DNA of 12,504 nucleotides from a bacterium. GTDB lineage: Bacteria > Patescibacteria > Paceibacteria > UBA6257 > Brennerbacteraceae. The translations under genes and the position numbers were made by a program. Location of the stretch: the NCBI GenBank assembly GCA_021813305.1, contig JAKALE010000002.1:1-12504 (forward strand). The letters run 5' to 3'. Positions 1 through 6,827 of the stretch are shown here, piece by piece; position 1 is the stretch's first letter; each line of letters opens with the position of its first letter. Below the pieces are notes generated by a model that was given only the letters and a program-made list of their open reading frames with translations, had not been told where the DNA came from and searched no databases.

Positions 1-4
1 GATC

Positions 5-21
5 GAAGGCGAACTGCCTTC
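5..21. other. Small hairpin near the left edge
   Basis: A perfect 6-bp inverted repeat (GAAGGC / GCCTTC) encloses a 5-nt loop. No T-run follows on either strand, so it is not a convincing intrinsic terminator. It lies upstream of the first gene and could belong to the end of a gene off the left edge. No other signal is visible in the first 30 bases. Confidence 0.25.
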
Positions 22-33
22 ATTGGAACTCTA

Positions 34-37
34 AGGA
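34..37 (+). promoter_or_regulatory. Shine-Dalgarno for the ASCH-like gene
   Basis: AGGA sits 5 nt before the ATG at 43. This supports that start over the in-frame ATG at 61, which has no purine-rich motif at a suitable distance. It is one of few recognisable Shine-Dalgarno sequences in the window. Confidence 0.55.
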
Positions 38-42
38 TTTTC

Positions 43-474
43 ATGGATCATGTGGCGATCATGAAAAAATCCTGGCAGCTGTTGCCCAAGATTTTGTCAG
101 GCGAAAAAACCATCGAGTCGCGCTGGTACGCGCACCGCTGCGAAGCATGGGATAAGGTCAAGAAAGGGGATCGGGTGTTTTTCAAAAACAGCGGCGAGCC
201 GGTAACGATTCGCGCGCGCGTGAAGAAAGTTTTGCAGTTCGAACATCTCACTCCTGCGAAGGTCAGAAGCATTTTGGAAAAATACGGAGGCAGGGGCGGC
301 ATCGGAAACGAAAGCTTCGACAGCACCTGGTGTTGGGCAAAGCGCAAAACCTATTGTGTGCTGGTGTTTTTGGAATATCCTTCGGCTATACAGCCATTTC
401 GGATAAATAAAACGGGGTTCGGGTCCGCTGCTGCGTGGCTGTGCGTGGGACGGATCGATTCGGTGAAGCGATAG
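43..474 (+). CDS. ASCH/PUA-like domain protein
   Basis: A small soluble protein of 143 residues with no signal peptide or membrane segment. Residues 7-65 carry the hallmarks of the ASCH/PUA-like fold: a helix (KKSWQLLPKILSGEKTIESR), the G-E-K-T-I-E-x-R pocket motif at 20-27, then a K-x-G-D-x-V-F-F turn-strand at 40-47. The C-terminal part ends in the I-N-K-T-G-F-G segment (121-127) that I associate with this subgroup. ASCH proteins are thought to bind RNA or nucleosides, and some (YqfB type) hydrolyse N4-acetylcytidine; nothing here fixes the substrate. The start at 43 is supported by an AGGA 5 nt upstream. The gene stands alone, converging on the peptidase gene, and ends in TAG. Family assignment is fairly sure; function is unknown. 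Confidence 0.75.
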   Translation: MDHVAIMKKSWQLLPKILSGEKTIESRWYAHRCEAWDKVKKGDRVFFKNSGEPVTIRARVKKVLQFEHLTPAKVRSILEKYGGRGGIGNESFDSTWCWAKRKTYCVLVFLEYPSAIQPFRINKTGFGSAAAWLCVGRIDSVKR

Positions 475-485
475 GAATTTGGGAA

Positions 486-518
486 CCCACATGCCCCGCT
501 GTAAGCGGGGCATGTGGG
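486..518. terminator. Perfect 15-bp hairpin between convergent genes
   Basis: The arms at 486-500 and 504-518 are perfectly complementary (15 bp, GC-rich) around a 3-nt GTA loop. The hairpin sits between the ASCH-like stop (474) and the peptidase stop (526), where a shared bidirectional terminator is expected. The + strand continues CTTTGGTTT and the - strand TTCCCAAATT, so neither side has a clean U-tract. It could also act as a 3'-end stabiliser. Confidence 0.65.
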
Positions 519-525
519 CTTTGGT

Positions 526-1449
526 TTAGTCGTCTTTGTCGTTTCCGTGCGTCATGCCGAATGCACGCAGCCACTGCGGCATGAAGCGTTCAAGACTGAA
601 TCTCCCGCGGCTGCGCAGGATGGCGTGCATATTCGGCTGCGTTTTGTATGCGCGGAATGTGTACGGATACGGAGCAGGCGTTTCGGTCGGCACGGGTTGC
701 GATTGCGGAATGATGCGGGTCACGGAGAAACTCGCTCCTTGGGCATCGAGCGCGGACGGTTGGGCAATGACTTGTTGGGATCCATTGACCATGGTAAGCG
801 CTTGGGCTCCGGCTTGCGCGGGCGTCACGCGCACGTTGTTTTGGATCGTCCAGGCATTAGTGAAGGAAACCGTCCCGAACGCATCAAGCGTCGCAAATTG
901 GTTATTGACGGTCGGCATTTCTTCGATCCATTCCGCGGATGCGCGCGATGACGCGTAGGGAATAGTCAGTTGGTATGTTTGGCCGGTGGTGTTGTTTGCA
1001 AACGAGATCGTCCATGCGTTTTGCGTCTGTTCAACGACCGATACGCTCATCGAATTTCCCGGAGCTATGGTCAGTGGGACCGGCTGGGAAGCGTTGGGCA
1101 ATGTTTCGTACCATGCTTGGTATGTTGCCTGTCCGTTCGCATTGAACAGAGTTTGCGTGCCTGCTTGGATGAGATTGTTTGCACCCACGCCGCCCACGCC
1201 GATCCACGTCGCGTCAGCAGAAGATTGGTTTTGGAACATAGTTGAAGCATTGGGGACGTTCCATGTCGCGCCGACTCCGGTAAACGTGCCGGTTTGGGCC
1301 GTGTATCCGGACCAGTTATACGAAAGATGCGTTCCGGTTCCGGCATTGAGCGCGGCAGGATGAGCCAGTGATGCGGTCGGCATTGCCGCGGTAATCGGGG
1401 TTCCCGAGAGGAGTGCAAGCAACAGGCTTGCGATGAATTTTCCAAACAT
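526..1449 (-). CDS. Secreted glutamic peptidase, G1 (eqolisin) family
   Basis: A 307-residue exported protein. Residues 1-22 form a signal peptide (MFGKF, then a Leu/Ala core, ending near AA). Residues 43-200 match the eqolisin beta-sandwich in order: N-W-S-G-Y (45-49), a G-V-G-A-T-W-N-V-P strand (58-66), A-T-W-I-G-V-G-G (80-87), L-I-Q-A-G (93-97), Y-x-A-W-Y-E (110-115), A-E-W-I-E-E (172-177) and F-G-T-V-S-F-T-N-A (191-199). By comparison with scytalidoglutamic peptidase the catalytic pair should be Gln95 and Glu173; both are present, so it should be active, typically at acid pH. The ATG at 1449 is preferred because it directly precedes the signal peptide and has an AGGA 11 nt upstream; the frame runs open to 1575 but the extra N-terminus would bury the signal. 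The long N-terminal propeptide of fungal members is nearly absent, while a Pro-rich linker and basic tail (249-307) are added. It is divergent from the ECF sigma gene. Confidence 0.85.
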   Translation of the reverse strand: MFGKFIASLLLALLSGTPITAAMPTASLAHPAALNAGTGTHLSYNWSGYTAQTGTFTGVGATWNVPNASTMFQNQSSADATWIGVGGVGANNLIQAGTQTLFNANGQATYQAWYETLPNASQPVPLTIAPGNSMSVSVVEQTQNAWTISFANNTTGQTYQLTIPYASSRASAEWIEEMPTVNNQFATLDAFGTVSFTNAWTIQNNVRVTPAQAGAQALTMVNGSQQVIAQPSALDAQGASFSVTRIIPQSQPVPTETPAPYPYTFRAYKTQPNMHAILRSRGRFSLERFMPQWLRAFGMTHGNDKDD

Positions 1450-1460
1450 AGTGAGAAATA

Positions 1461-1464
1461 TCCT
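1461..1464 (-). promoter_or_regulatory. Shine-Dalgarno for the peptidase gene
   Basis: AGGA on the minus strand (TCCT on +) lies 11 nt before the ATG at 1449. The spacing is slightly long, but it supports this internal start over the longer reading frame that begins at 1575. Confidence 0.4.
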
Positions 1465-1473
1465 ATTTGTATA

Positions 1474-1500
1474 TACGAAGACCGTGTGTGATCGGGTTTC
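1474..1500 (-). promoter_or_regulatory. Possible ECF-type promoter of the peptidase gene
   Basis: Read on the minus strand, GAAAC (1500-1496) is followed after 18 nt by CGTA (1477-1474). This resembles the AAC-type -35 and CGTA/TCTA-type -10 elements of many ECF sigma factors. A start about 7 nt downstream would leave a leader of roughly 18 nt containing the AGGA Shine-Dalgarno. The site lies in the divergent region next to an ECF sigma gene. Such short motifs arise often by chance, so this is a hypothesis. Confidence 0.3.
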
Positions 1501-1563
1501 TTGCAGAACTCCGCAAATGACCGATTGTTTTGCTTTTCTTTGATCTCGGGGTAAGCTACATGC

Positions 1564-2142
1564 ATGGATCGGCAAACCGACGAATCGCTTGTCGAGCAGG
1601 TTCTCGCGGGGAATGCGGACATGTTCGAAGAATTAGTGAGGCGTTATGAACGCCAACTGTTTGCATTCGCGTTTCGATTTACGCACGATACGTCGGCAGC
1701 ACAGGACATTGTGCAGGATACGTTCGTGAAGGCATGGAACAAGCTTCGTTCGTTCAATAAAGAGCACGCGTTCCGCACGTGGGTGTACGCCGTTTGCCGC
1801 AACACGGCGTTGGATTTTCTCAAAAAGAAAAAAGATATTCCGTTTTCGTCTTACGAAACCGAAGACGGCGGCAATGTATTGGCGGATTCCCTTGAGAGTA
1901 TCGAGGCCGTGCCGTCGGCCCTTCTTGATCGCTTGGATGCGCGTGTTGCGGCTGAATTTTTGCTTGAGCGCGTTTCGCCCGCGTATCGAGACGTGATCGT
2001 GCTCCGGTATTTGCACCAATGCACGTTCGAGGAAATCAGCTCGATTCTGCACAAGCCATTGGACACGATCAAAAGTCAGCATCGCAGGGCGCTGGTTCAT
2101 ATGCGCGCCCTTCTTGCGCGCGCACCGAAACAGCACTCTTAA
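1564..2142 (+). CDS. ECF-family RNA polymerase sigma factor (sigma-70 family, RpoE-like)
   Basis: A 192-residue protein, the usual ECF length. Sigma region 2 spans about 20-90: F-E-E-L-V-R-R-Y at the start, the A-A-Q-D-I-V-Q-D-T-F-V-K-A-W core-binding helix (45-58), and R-T-W-V-Y-A-V-C-R-N-T-A-L-D-F-L (71-86) for -10 recognition. A variable linker (90-125) follows. Region 4 (about 130-185) has V-I-V-L-R-Y-L, F-E-E-I-S-S-I-L and I-K-S-Q-H-R-R-A, the -35-binding helix-turn-helix. Sigma-3 is absent, as in all ECFs. The ATG at 1560 is in another frame, so 1564 is the start. No good Shine-Dalgarno is present (only GGGG 12 nt upstream). It heads a long co-directional gene run and is followed after 18 bp by a small membrane protein, a typical sigma/anti-sigma arrangement. 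Confidence 0.93.
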   Translation: MDRQTDESLVEQVLAGNADMFEELVRRYERQLFAFAFRFTHDTSAAQDIVQDTFVKAWNKLRSFNKEHAFRTWVYAVCRNTALDFLKKKKDIPFSSYETEDGGNVLADSLESIEAVPSALLDRLDARVAAEFLLERVSPAYRDVIVLRYLHQCTFEEISSILHKPLDTIKSQHRRALVHMRALLARAPKQHS

Positions 2143-2160
2143 TCGTATTTATACAACAGC

Positions 2161-2580
2161 ATGGATAATACGTTCAAAACATTGTTTTTAAAGGCAAAAG
2201 AACCGGAATTTCCCGCTTCGCTTCATGCGCATATTATGGAAGCGGTGCGCGCTGCTGCGATCCGCCAAGCGCGCCTTCGCGCAGCCGCGTGGTCGGCCGT
2301 CGCATTTTTGTCGGGCGCCGGCCTTGTTCCGGTGTTCGCATACGTCATGCAGATGTTCGCGCATTCGGGATTTTTCCAATATTTTTCGCTTGTCTTTTCC
2401 GACGGCGGCACAGTCCTGTCGCTCTGGCAGGAATTTGCAGTGCTTTTGAGCGAAACGTTTCCGTTCGCGCAGGCGGCAGCTTTCCTGGCGCTCGTGATCG
2501 TGTGTCTTGTTTCGCTCCGCGCGGCGGCACGATCCCTTCCGTTGGCTTTGGGCAGGGTGACGCTCGCGCGTTCGTATTAA
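2161..2580 (+). CDS. Small membrane protein, candidate anti-sigma factor
   Basis: I do not recognise a named family. The 139-residue protein has a charged, probably cytoplasmic N-terminal segment (1-40) with a helix rich in Ala and Arg (24-41). Two hydrophobic segments follow at about 43-65 and 101-120, separated by an aromatic-rich stretch (70-98), and the C-terminus is basic. The zinc-binding H-x3-C-x2-C motif of ZAS anti-sigma factors is missing and there is no cysteine until the second membrane segment. Its position 18 bp after an ECF sigma gene, with a cytoplasmic N-terminus plus membrane segments, is what suggests an anti-sigma or sensor role; that is inference from context. No Shine-Dalgarno precedes the ATG; the preceding bases are AT-rich. 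Confidence 0.65.
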   Translation: MDNTFKTLFLKAKEPEFPASLHAHIMEAVRAAAIRQARLRAAAWSAVAFLSGAGLVPVFAYVMQMFAHSGFFQYFSLVFSDGGTVLSLWQEFAVLLSETFPFAQAAAFLALVIVCLVSLRAAARSLPLALGRVTLARSY

Positions 2581-2607
2581 TCCGTATTCATTAATTTTTC
2601 ATTATTC

Positions 2608-3114
2608 ATGGAAAAAAAGAATTTCTTTGAGTCGAAACTTTTCATCGGCATCGTGTTCGGTGTCGGGGCGCTGATCGTCCTTTTTGCCGTTTTCCGGGCA
2701 GGCGAGTTCGTCGGATACCGCAGGGCGGGATATTCCTACCAGTGGGGCGACGACTATTATCGTACGTTCGGCCAGCTCCCGCGCATGATGGGGCCTGGCA
2801 GCGGATTCATGATGGACGATTTTCCGAACACGAACGGCGTTATCGGCAGGATTCTGAAGGTGAATGCGTCCTCATCGTCCCTTATCGTGGAGGGATCGGA
2901 CAAGATCGAGCGCGTGGTTGCGTTGGGGTCCGACACGACCGTGCGCAGATTCCGCGACACGATCGCGTTGGGCGATCTGCGTGTTGATGATTTCGTGGTT
3001 GTGATCGGCGCCTTGGATACCAATGGCACCATCGAGGCGCGTCTTATCCGTGTCGTGCCGCAACCGCCTTTGTCTCCGTCTCCTTCGACAAGCACGTCTT
3101 CTTTATCATCATAA
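2608..3114 (+). CDS. Membrane-anchored DUF5666-like protein (first copy)
   Basis: A 168-residue protein with one N-terminal membrane segment (about 10-30) preceded by Lys residues, so the remainder is probably outside the cytoplasm. A Gly/Met/Tyr/Asp-rich spacer (35-72) leads to a small all-beta domain (about 76-150) of the DUF5666 type: G-V-I-G-R-I-L-K-V, S-S-S-L-I-V-E-G, a D-T-T-V strand, L-R-V-D-D-F-V-V-V-I-G and a final A-R-L-I-R-V. A Pro/Ser/Thr-rich tail (151-168) ends the protein. The biochemical role of this domain is unknown to me. It lies 27 bp after the anti-sigma candidate and 4 bp before the adaptor gene, so it is probably co-transcribed with the exporter. A second protein of the same design is encoded at 6828-7235. 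Confidence 0.7.
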   Translation: MEKKNFFESKLFIGIVFGVGALIVLFAVFRAGEFVGYRRAGYSYQWGDDYYRTFGQLPRMMGPGSGFMMDDFPNTNGVIGRILKVNASSSSLIVEGSDKIERVVALGSDTTVRRFRDTIALGDLRVDDFVVVIGALDTNGTIEARLIRVVPQPPLSPSPSTSTSSLSS

Positions 3115-3118
3115 TCAT

Positions 3119-4855
3119 ATGGCATCATCAACTTTTTCTCGGATTACGAATCCGGCAGTCCGTTTTGTCTTGACGCATAAAGTACTGAGCATTGTGGCGG
3201 CTTTGGCGCTCATCGGGGCGGGTATGGGCGCGTGGCGCGCACTGCATCCCGCATCGGGCGCCGGCCAATACGTGCTTTCCAAAGTGACCAAAGGAACCAT
3301 TGTAACGTCGGTCACGGGGAGCGGACAAGTGTCCGCAACCAATCAGCTTGACGTGAAAGCGCAGGCATCGGGAAATATCATCGAGGTGCCAGTGCAGAAT
3401 GGCCAATACGTGAGCGCGGGCGCAGTACTGGCGCGCATCGATTCGACGAACGCGCAAAAAACCGTACGCGATGCGCAGGTCGGATTGCAGAATGAACAGC
3501 TCAATCTTGCCAGACTGCTCGGCCCGTCGGGACTTCCGATTCCGCGCAACAAGCAAGACGCAATCGATGCTCTGAACACTGCGTATGCGGATTCGTTCAA
3601 CACGGTTTCCAACGCATTTTTGGATTTTCCTTCGGTCATGACCGGCATGCAGCAACTATTGCTGGGCAATGATTTTTCACAATCACAGTGGAATATCGAT
3701 TGGTATCAATCGGCGGTGCAGACCTACGATACGTCCGTGAAACAATACCGCGACGATGCATACGCGAAATACGACGCGGCGCGCACGCAGTATACGGCAA
3801 CGTTCGCGGAGTATAAAGCAACGGGTTTGAACGCCGCGACCTCGACCGTGGCGACGTTGCTCAATGACACATATACGACGGCGCAGGATATCGCCGAATC
3901 GGTGAAAAGCATGAATAATCTCGTGCAGTTCTACGAGGATACGATGAACAAATACAACGTGAAGATCAATGTCACGGCCAATACCCAGCTCGCCACTCTC
4001 AATACGTACACCGGCAAGGTGAATACCGATATGAGTAATCTGCAAACCATGCAGACTACATTGAAGAGCGACACGGACGCGGTGTCCAATGCCGACCTGG
4101 ATATCCAGGCCGAGCAATTGGCGATTCAGCAAAAACAGAACGCATTGTTGGATGCCCAGCAGAATCTCGCGAATTACGTCGTACGCGCTCCGTTCGACGG
4201 CGTTGTCGCCAATGTGGCGGTGCAAGTGGCTGATCCGGTCGGGTCCGGCACGGTCGTCGCGACCATGATCACGCAGAAGAAACTCGCAACCATATCGCTC
4301 AATGAAATCGATGCGGCGAAAGTCCAAGTCGGGCAAAAAGCGACACTGACATTCGACGCCGTGGACGGGCTTTCGATCGCAGGGCAGGTCTCCCAGATCG
4401 ATTCCATCGGAACCGTAAGCCAGGGCGTAGTGACCTACAATGTGACCATCCAGTTCGATACGCAGGATCAGCGAGTCAAGCCGGGGATGAGCGTCAATGC
4501 GGCCATTATTACGAACGTGAAGCAGGACGTGCTTATCGTCCCGAATGGCGCGGTCAAGGCGCAAGGAACCGTGTCGTATGTCCAAATGCTTTCGACGCAG
4601 CCGGTTGCCAATGGATCCCAAACGACCATGACCGTAACGTCAGCCGACCCGTTGGTTGCGCAGCAAGTGCAAACCGGACTCTCGAACGACACCATGACTG
4701 AAATTACGTCGGGGATTCAAGAAGGAGATTGGGTGGTGACGCGCACGATTACCCAATCCGGACAATCGTCATCCGGAACCCAGGCGCCCAGTATCTTGGG
4801 CGGCGGAAGGCCCGGCGGCGGCGGAGGATTCATTAGGGTGGGCGGCGGCGGCTAA
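3119..4855 (+). CDS. MacA/HlyD-type efflux adaptor (membrane fusion protein)
   Basis: A 578-residue adaptor for an ABC exporter. After an N-terminal membrane segment (22-40) come the first lipoyl half (about 75-110, with V-K-A-Q-A-S-G-N-I and V-x-N-G-Q-Y-V-x-A-G-A-V-L-A-R-I-D) and a long Gln/Ala/Asn-rich helical hairpin (110-350). The second lipoyl half (V-R-A-P-F-D-G-V-V, 354-363), a beta-barrel (about 388-465) and a membrane-proximal domain follow; V-K-P-G-M-S-V at 453-459 and V-P-N-G-A-V at 474-479 are typical of MacA-like proteins. The C-terminus is a Gly-rich tail (561-578). The frame is open from 3023, but the ATG at 3119 directly precedes the membrane anchor and avoids a 92-nt overlap with the upstream gene. 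The hairpin is much longer than in E. coli MacA. The next two genes supply the ATPase and permease. No outer-membrane TolC-like gene is present. Confidence 0.88.
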   Translation: MASSTFSRITNPAVRFVLTHKVLSIVAALALIGAGMGAWRALHPASGAGQYVLSKVTKGTIVTSVTGSGQVSATNQLDVKAQASGNIIEVPVQNGQYVSAGAVLARIDSTNAQKTVRDAQVGLQNEQLNLARLLGPSGLPIPRNKQDAIDALNTAYADSFNTVSNAFLDFPSVMTGMQQLLLGNDFSQSQWNIDWYQSAVQTYDTSVKQYRDDAYAKYDAARTQYTATFAEYKATGLNAATSTVATLLNDTYTTAQDIAESVKSMNNLVQFYEDTMNKYNVKINVTANTQLATLNTYTGKVNTDMSNLQTMQTTLKSDTDAVSNADLDIQAEQLAIQQKQNALLDAQQNLANYVVRAPFDGVVANVAVQVADPVGSGTVVATMITQKKLATISLNEIDAAKVQVGQKATLTFDAVDGLSIAGQVSQIDSIGTVSQGVVTYNVTIQFDTQDQRVKPGMSVNAAIITNVKQDVLIVPNGAVKAQGTVSYVQMLSTQPVANGSQTTMTVTSADPLVAQQVQTGLSNDTMTEITSGIQEGDWVVTRTITQSGQSSSGTQAPSILGGGRPGGGGGFIRVGGGG

Positions 4856-4856
4856 T

Positions 4857-5570
4857 ATGATCGAGATTACCGATATCACCAAGACGTATGTCGACGGCGA
4901 CGTCAAATTCCAGGCATTGAAAGGCGTGAGCTTCTCGATCGCGGACGGAGAATTCGTTGCGATCATGGGGCCGTCGGGATCGGGAAAATCGACGTTGATG
5001 CACATTCTCGGGGGTCTTGATACACCGACGAGCGGGACGTACCGTCTCGACGGGAAAGACGTTTCCAAACTCAGCGATGACGATCTCGCGGATATCAGGC
5101 GCAACAAGATCGGGTTTGTGTTCCAGTCATTCAACCTCTTGCCGCGCACGACCGTGCTGCGCAACGTTATGCTGCCGCTGATTTATGCCGGCGCCGGAAC
5201 GGAAGAACGCGAACGTCGGGCGCGCCAGGCGCTTCGGGCGTCCGGTTTGGACGAAGCCCACTTCATGCATTTATCGAATCAGCTGTCCGGGGGACAAATC
5301 CAGCGGGTCGCCATTGCGCGCGCACTGGTGAACAATCCTTCGCTTATTCTTGCCGACGAGCCGACCGGAAACCTTGATACAAAAACAGGAGAGGTTGTGC
5401 TGGGCACGTTTCAGAAGTTGAATAAGGAACAAGGGCATACCATTGTGCTCATCACCCATGAGCCGGACGTTGCGGAACATGCCGAGCGTATCATTCATCT
5501 TAAGGACGGTCTGATCATCAGCGATTCAAAGTCCCATACGAGAAGAATCATCCATCATGAAAACAACTGA
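4857..5570 (+). CDS. ABC transporter ATP-binding protein, MacB/LolD type
   Basis: A 237-residue cytoplasmic ATPase with all the ABC motifs: Walker [10 protein letters not shown] (38-46), Q-loop F-Q-S-F-N-L-L-P (89-96), signature L-S-G-G-Q (143-147), Walker B L-I-L-A-D-E-P (163-169), D-loop G-N-L-D (171-174) and the switch His201. The E-F-V-A-I-M-G-P-S and T-G-N-L-D-T segments are characteristic of the MacB/LolD/FtsE group that drives mechanotransmission rather than direct substrate transport. It starts 1 bp after the adaptor stop and overlaps the permease start by 14 nt, so the three proteins are almost surely made together. The substrate is unknown. Length is normal for a stand-alone ATPase; in E. 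coli MacB the same domain is fused to the permease. Confidence 0.95.
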   Translation: MIEITDITKTYVDGDVKFQALKGVSFSIADGEFVAIMGPSGSGKSTLMHILGGLDTPTSGTYRLDGKDVSKLSDDDLADIRRNKIGFVFQSFNLLPRTTVLRNVMLPLIYAGAGTEERERRARQALRASGLDEAHFMHLSNQLSGGQIQRVAIARALVNNPSLILADEPTGNLDTKTGEVVLGTFQKLNKEQGHTIVLITHEPDVAEHAERIIHLKDGLIISDSKSHTRRIIHHENN

Positions 5571-6780
5571 CATTCTGCAAGAAACATACACCGCGCTGAC
5601 ATCGAACATGGTGCGGTCCGGGCTCACGATGTTGGGCATCGTGATCGGCATCGGTTCGGTGATCGCCATGGTGTCGATCGGCCAGGGAGCGCAAAGTTCG
5701 ATCCAAACGCGGATTCAATCCATCGGTTCGAATCTTGTGCTTGTGGAACCGGGCGCTCAGCGCGGTCCGGGATTCCAGGTAAGCCAAGGGAGAGGGTCTT
5801 CGCGCACCTTGACCACCGAGGATGCCGATGCTATTTCCCAGAACGTGACTTCGGTCGTTGCCGTTGCGCCCGAGCTTTCCGGAAGGTATCAGGTAACGGC
5901 GAAGGGTACGAATACCAACACAAGCGTCGTCGGCGCGACGCCGTCATATCCCCAGGTGCGCAATGTCCAAATAGATCAGGGGGCATTCATCACTCAGCAG
6001 AATCTTTTGAGCCTCTCGAAAGTCGCGGTGCTCGGCCCGACCGCGCGCGACGACTTGTTCGGGGCCGGGGCTGACGCCGTGGGACAGACGATCAGGATTC
6101 GCGGCATGGAGTTCAAAGTCGTCGGCATCACCCAGTCCAAGGGAGGGTCGGGTTTTGGCTCGCAGGACGACATGATTTTTGTCCCATTGACCACGGCGCA
6201 ACGCCTGCTTGCTGGATCCGATTACGTGACTACGATCAGCGTGCAGGCGCAGGACCAGAGTTCCATGGCCGATGTGCAGCAGCAGATCACCAATCTTTTG
6301 CTTGAGCGTCATCACATCAGCGATCCCGCGCTCGCCGATTTCAGCACCTTGAATCAAGAGGACATTGTGGCGACCGCTTCGAGCGTCACGCAGACATTTA
6401 CGATTCTGCTTGCATCGGTCGCGGCGATTTCGCTGGTGGTGGGCGGCATCGGCATTATGAACATGATGCTTACGACCGTGACGGAGCGCACTAAGGAAAT
6501 AGGGCTTCGCAAGGCCATCGGCGCAAAGAAGCGCGACATCAACACTCAGTTTCTTATCGAAGCTATGATGCTCACGTTTACCGGCGGGGTGGTCGGCATT
6601 ATTCTGGGGTGCGCGGTTTCGATCGTTATTACCAGGCTCGGGATTCTTGAAACAGCCATTTCGCTTCCGTCCATCGCCTTGGCATTCGGCGTGTCGGCAG
6701 CGATCGGGATCGTCTTTGGATATTATCCGGCTCAGCGCGCTTCGCGCCTCAATCCAATCGAAGCGCTGCGATACGAGTAA
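5557..6780 (+). CDS. ABC transporter permease, MacB/FtsX family
   Basis: A 407-residue membrane protein with the MacB four-TM topology. An N-terminal helix (8-20) precedes TM1 (about 22-44). A large extracytoplasmic MacB periplasmic core domain (about 45-270) follows, with a Gly/Arg/Ser-rich stretch at 66-83. The C-terminal FtsX domain holds TM2 (282-303), TM3 (332-358) and TM4 (370-390). The signature G-I-M-N-M-M-L-T-T-V-T-E-R-T-K-E-I-G-L-R (298-317) and R-K-A-I-G-A-K (318-324) are clear, as is the terminal P-A-Q-R-A-S-R-L-N-P-I-E-A-L-R. It overlaps the ATPase gene by 14 nt. With the adaptor it forms an exporter; MacB relatives export macrolides, peptides, haem precursors or toxins, and the cargo here cannot be read from the sequence. 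Confidence 0.95.
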   Translation: MKTTDILQETYTALTSNMVRSGLTMLGIVIGIGSVIAMVSIGQGAQSSIQTRIQSIGSNLVLVEPGAQRGPGFQVSQGRGSSRTLTTEDADAISQNVTSVVAVAPELSGRYQVTAKGTNTNTSVVGATPSYPQVRNVQIDQGAFITQQNLLSLSKVAVLGPTARDDLFGAGADAVGQTIRIRGMEFKVVGITQSKGGSGFGSQDDMIFVPLTTAQRLLAGSDYVTTISVQAQDQSSMADVQQQITNLLLERHHISDPALADFSTLNQEDIVATASSVTQTFTILLASVAAISLVVGGIGIMNMMLTTVTERTKEIGLRKAIGAKKRDINTQFLIEAMMLTFTGGVVGIILGCAVSIVITRLGILETAISLPSIALAFGVSAAIGIVFGYYPAQRASRLNPIEALRYE

Positions 6781-6827
6781 GCGGATCTGAAAAATAAAAT
6801 AACTTCACTCCGATTCATCAAAAACCT

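Noticed and set aside
1525..1557. A sigma-70-like promoter (TTGTTT, TAAGCT) before the ECF sigma gene
   Set aside because: The spacer would be 21 nt and the -10 matches poorly; it may be real and leaderless, but the evidence is too weak to call.
1450..1575. N-terminal extension of the peptidase frame to 1575
   Set aside because: It would place 42 residues ahead of a good signal peptide and overlap the sigma gene start; the ATG at 1449 has an AGGA upstream.
3023..3118. N-terminal extension of the adaptor frame
   Set aside because: It overlaps the coding end of the preceding gene by 92 nt and adds an Arg/Leu/Cys-rich stretch with no family resemblance.
3683..4621. A 312-codon minus-strand open frame opposite the adaptor gene
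   Set aside because: It is His/Arg/Ile-rich with no recognisable motif, and the other strand encodes a clear adaptor with lipoyl and barrel motifs. Codon bias of the adaptor keeps the antisense frame open.
4799..4852. GGC/GGA-rich repeat at the end of the adaptor gene
   Set aside because: It encodes a Gly-rich tail in frame and has no longer repeat unit, so it is low-complexity coding sequence and not a separate repeat element.
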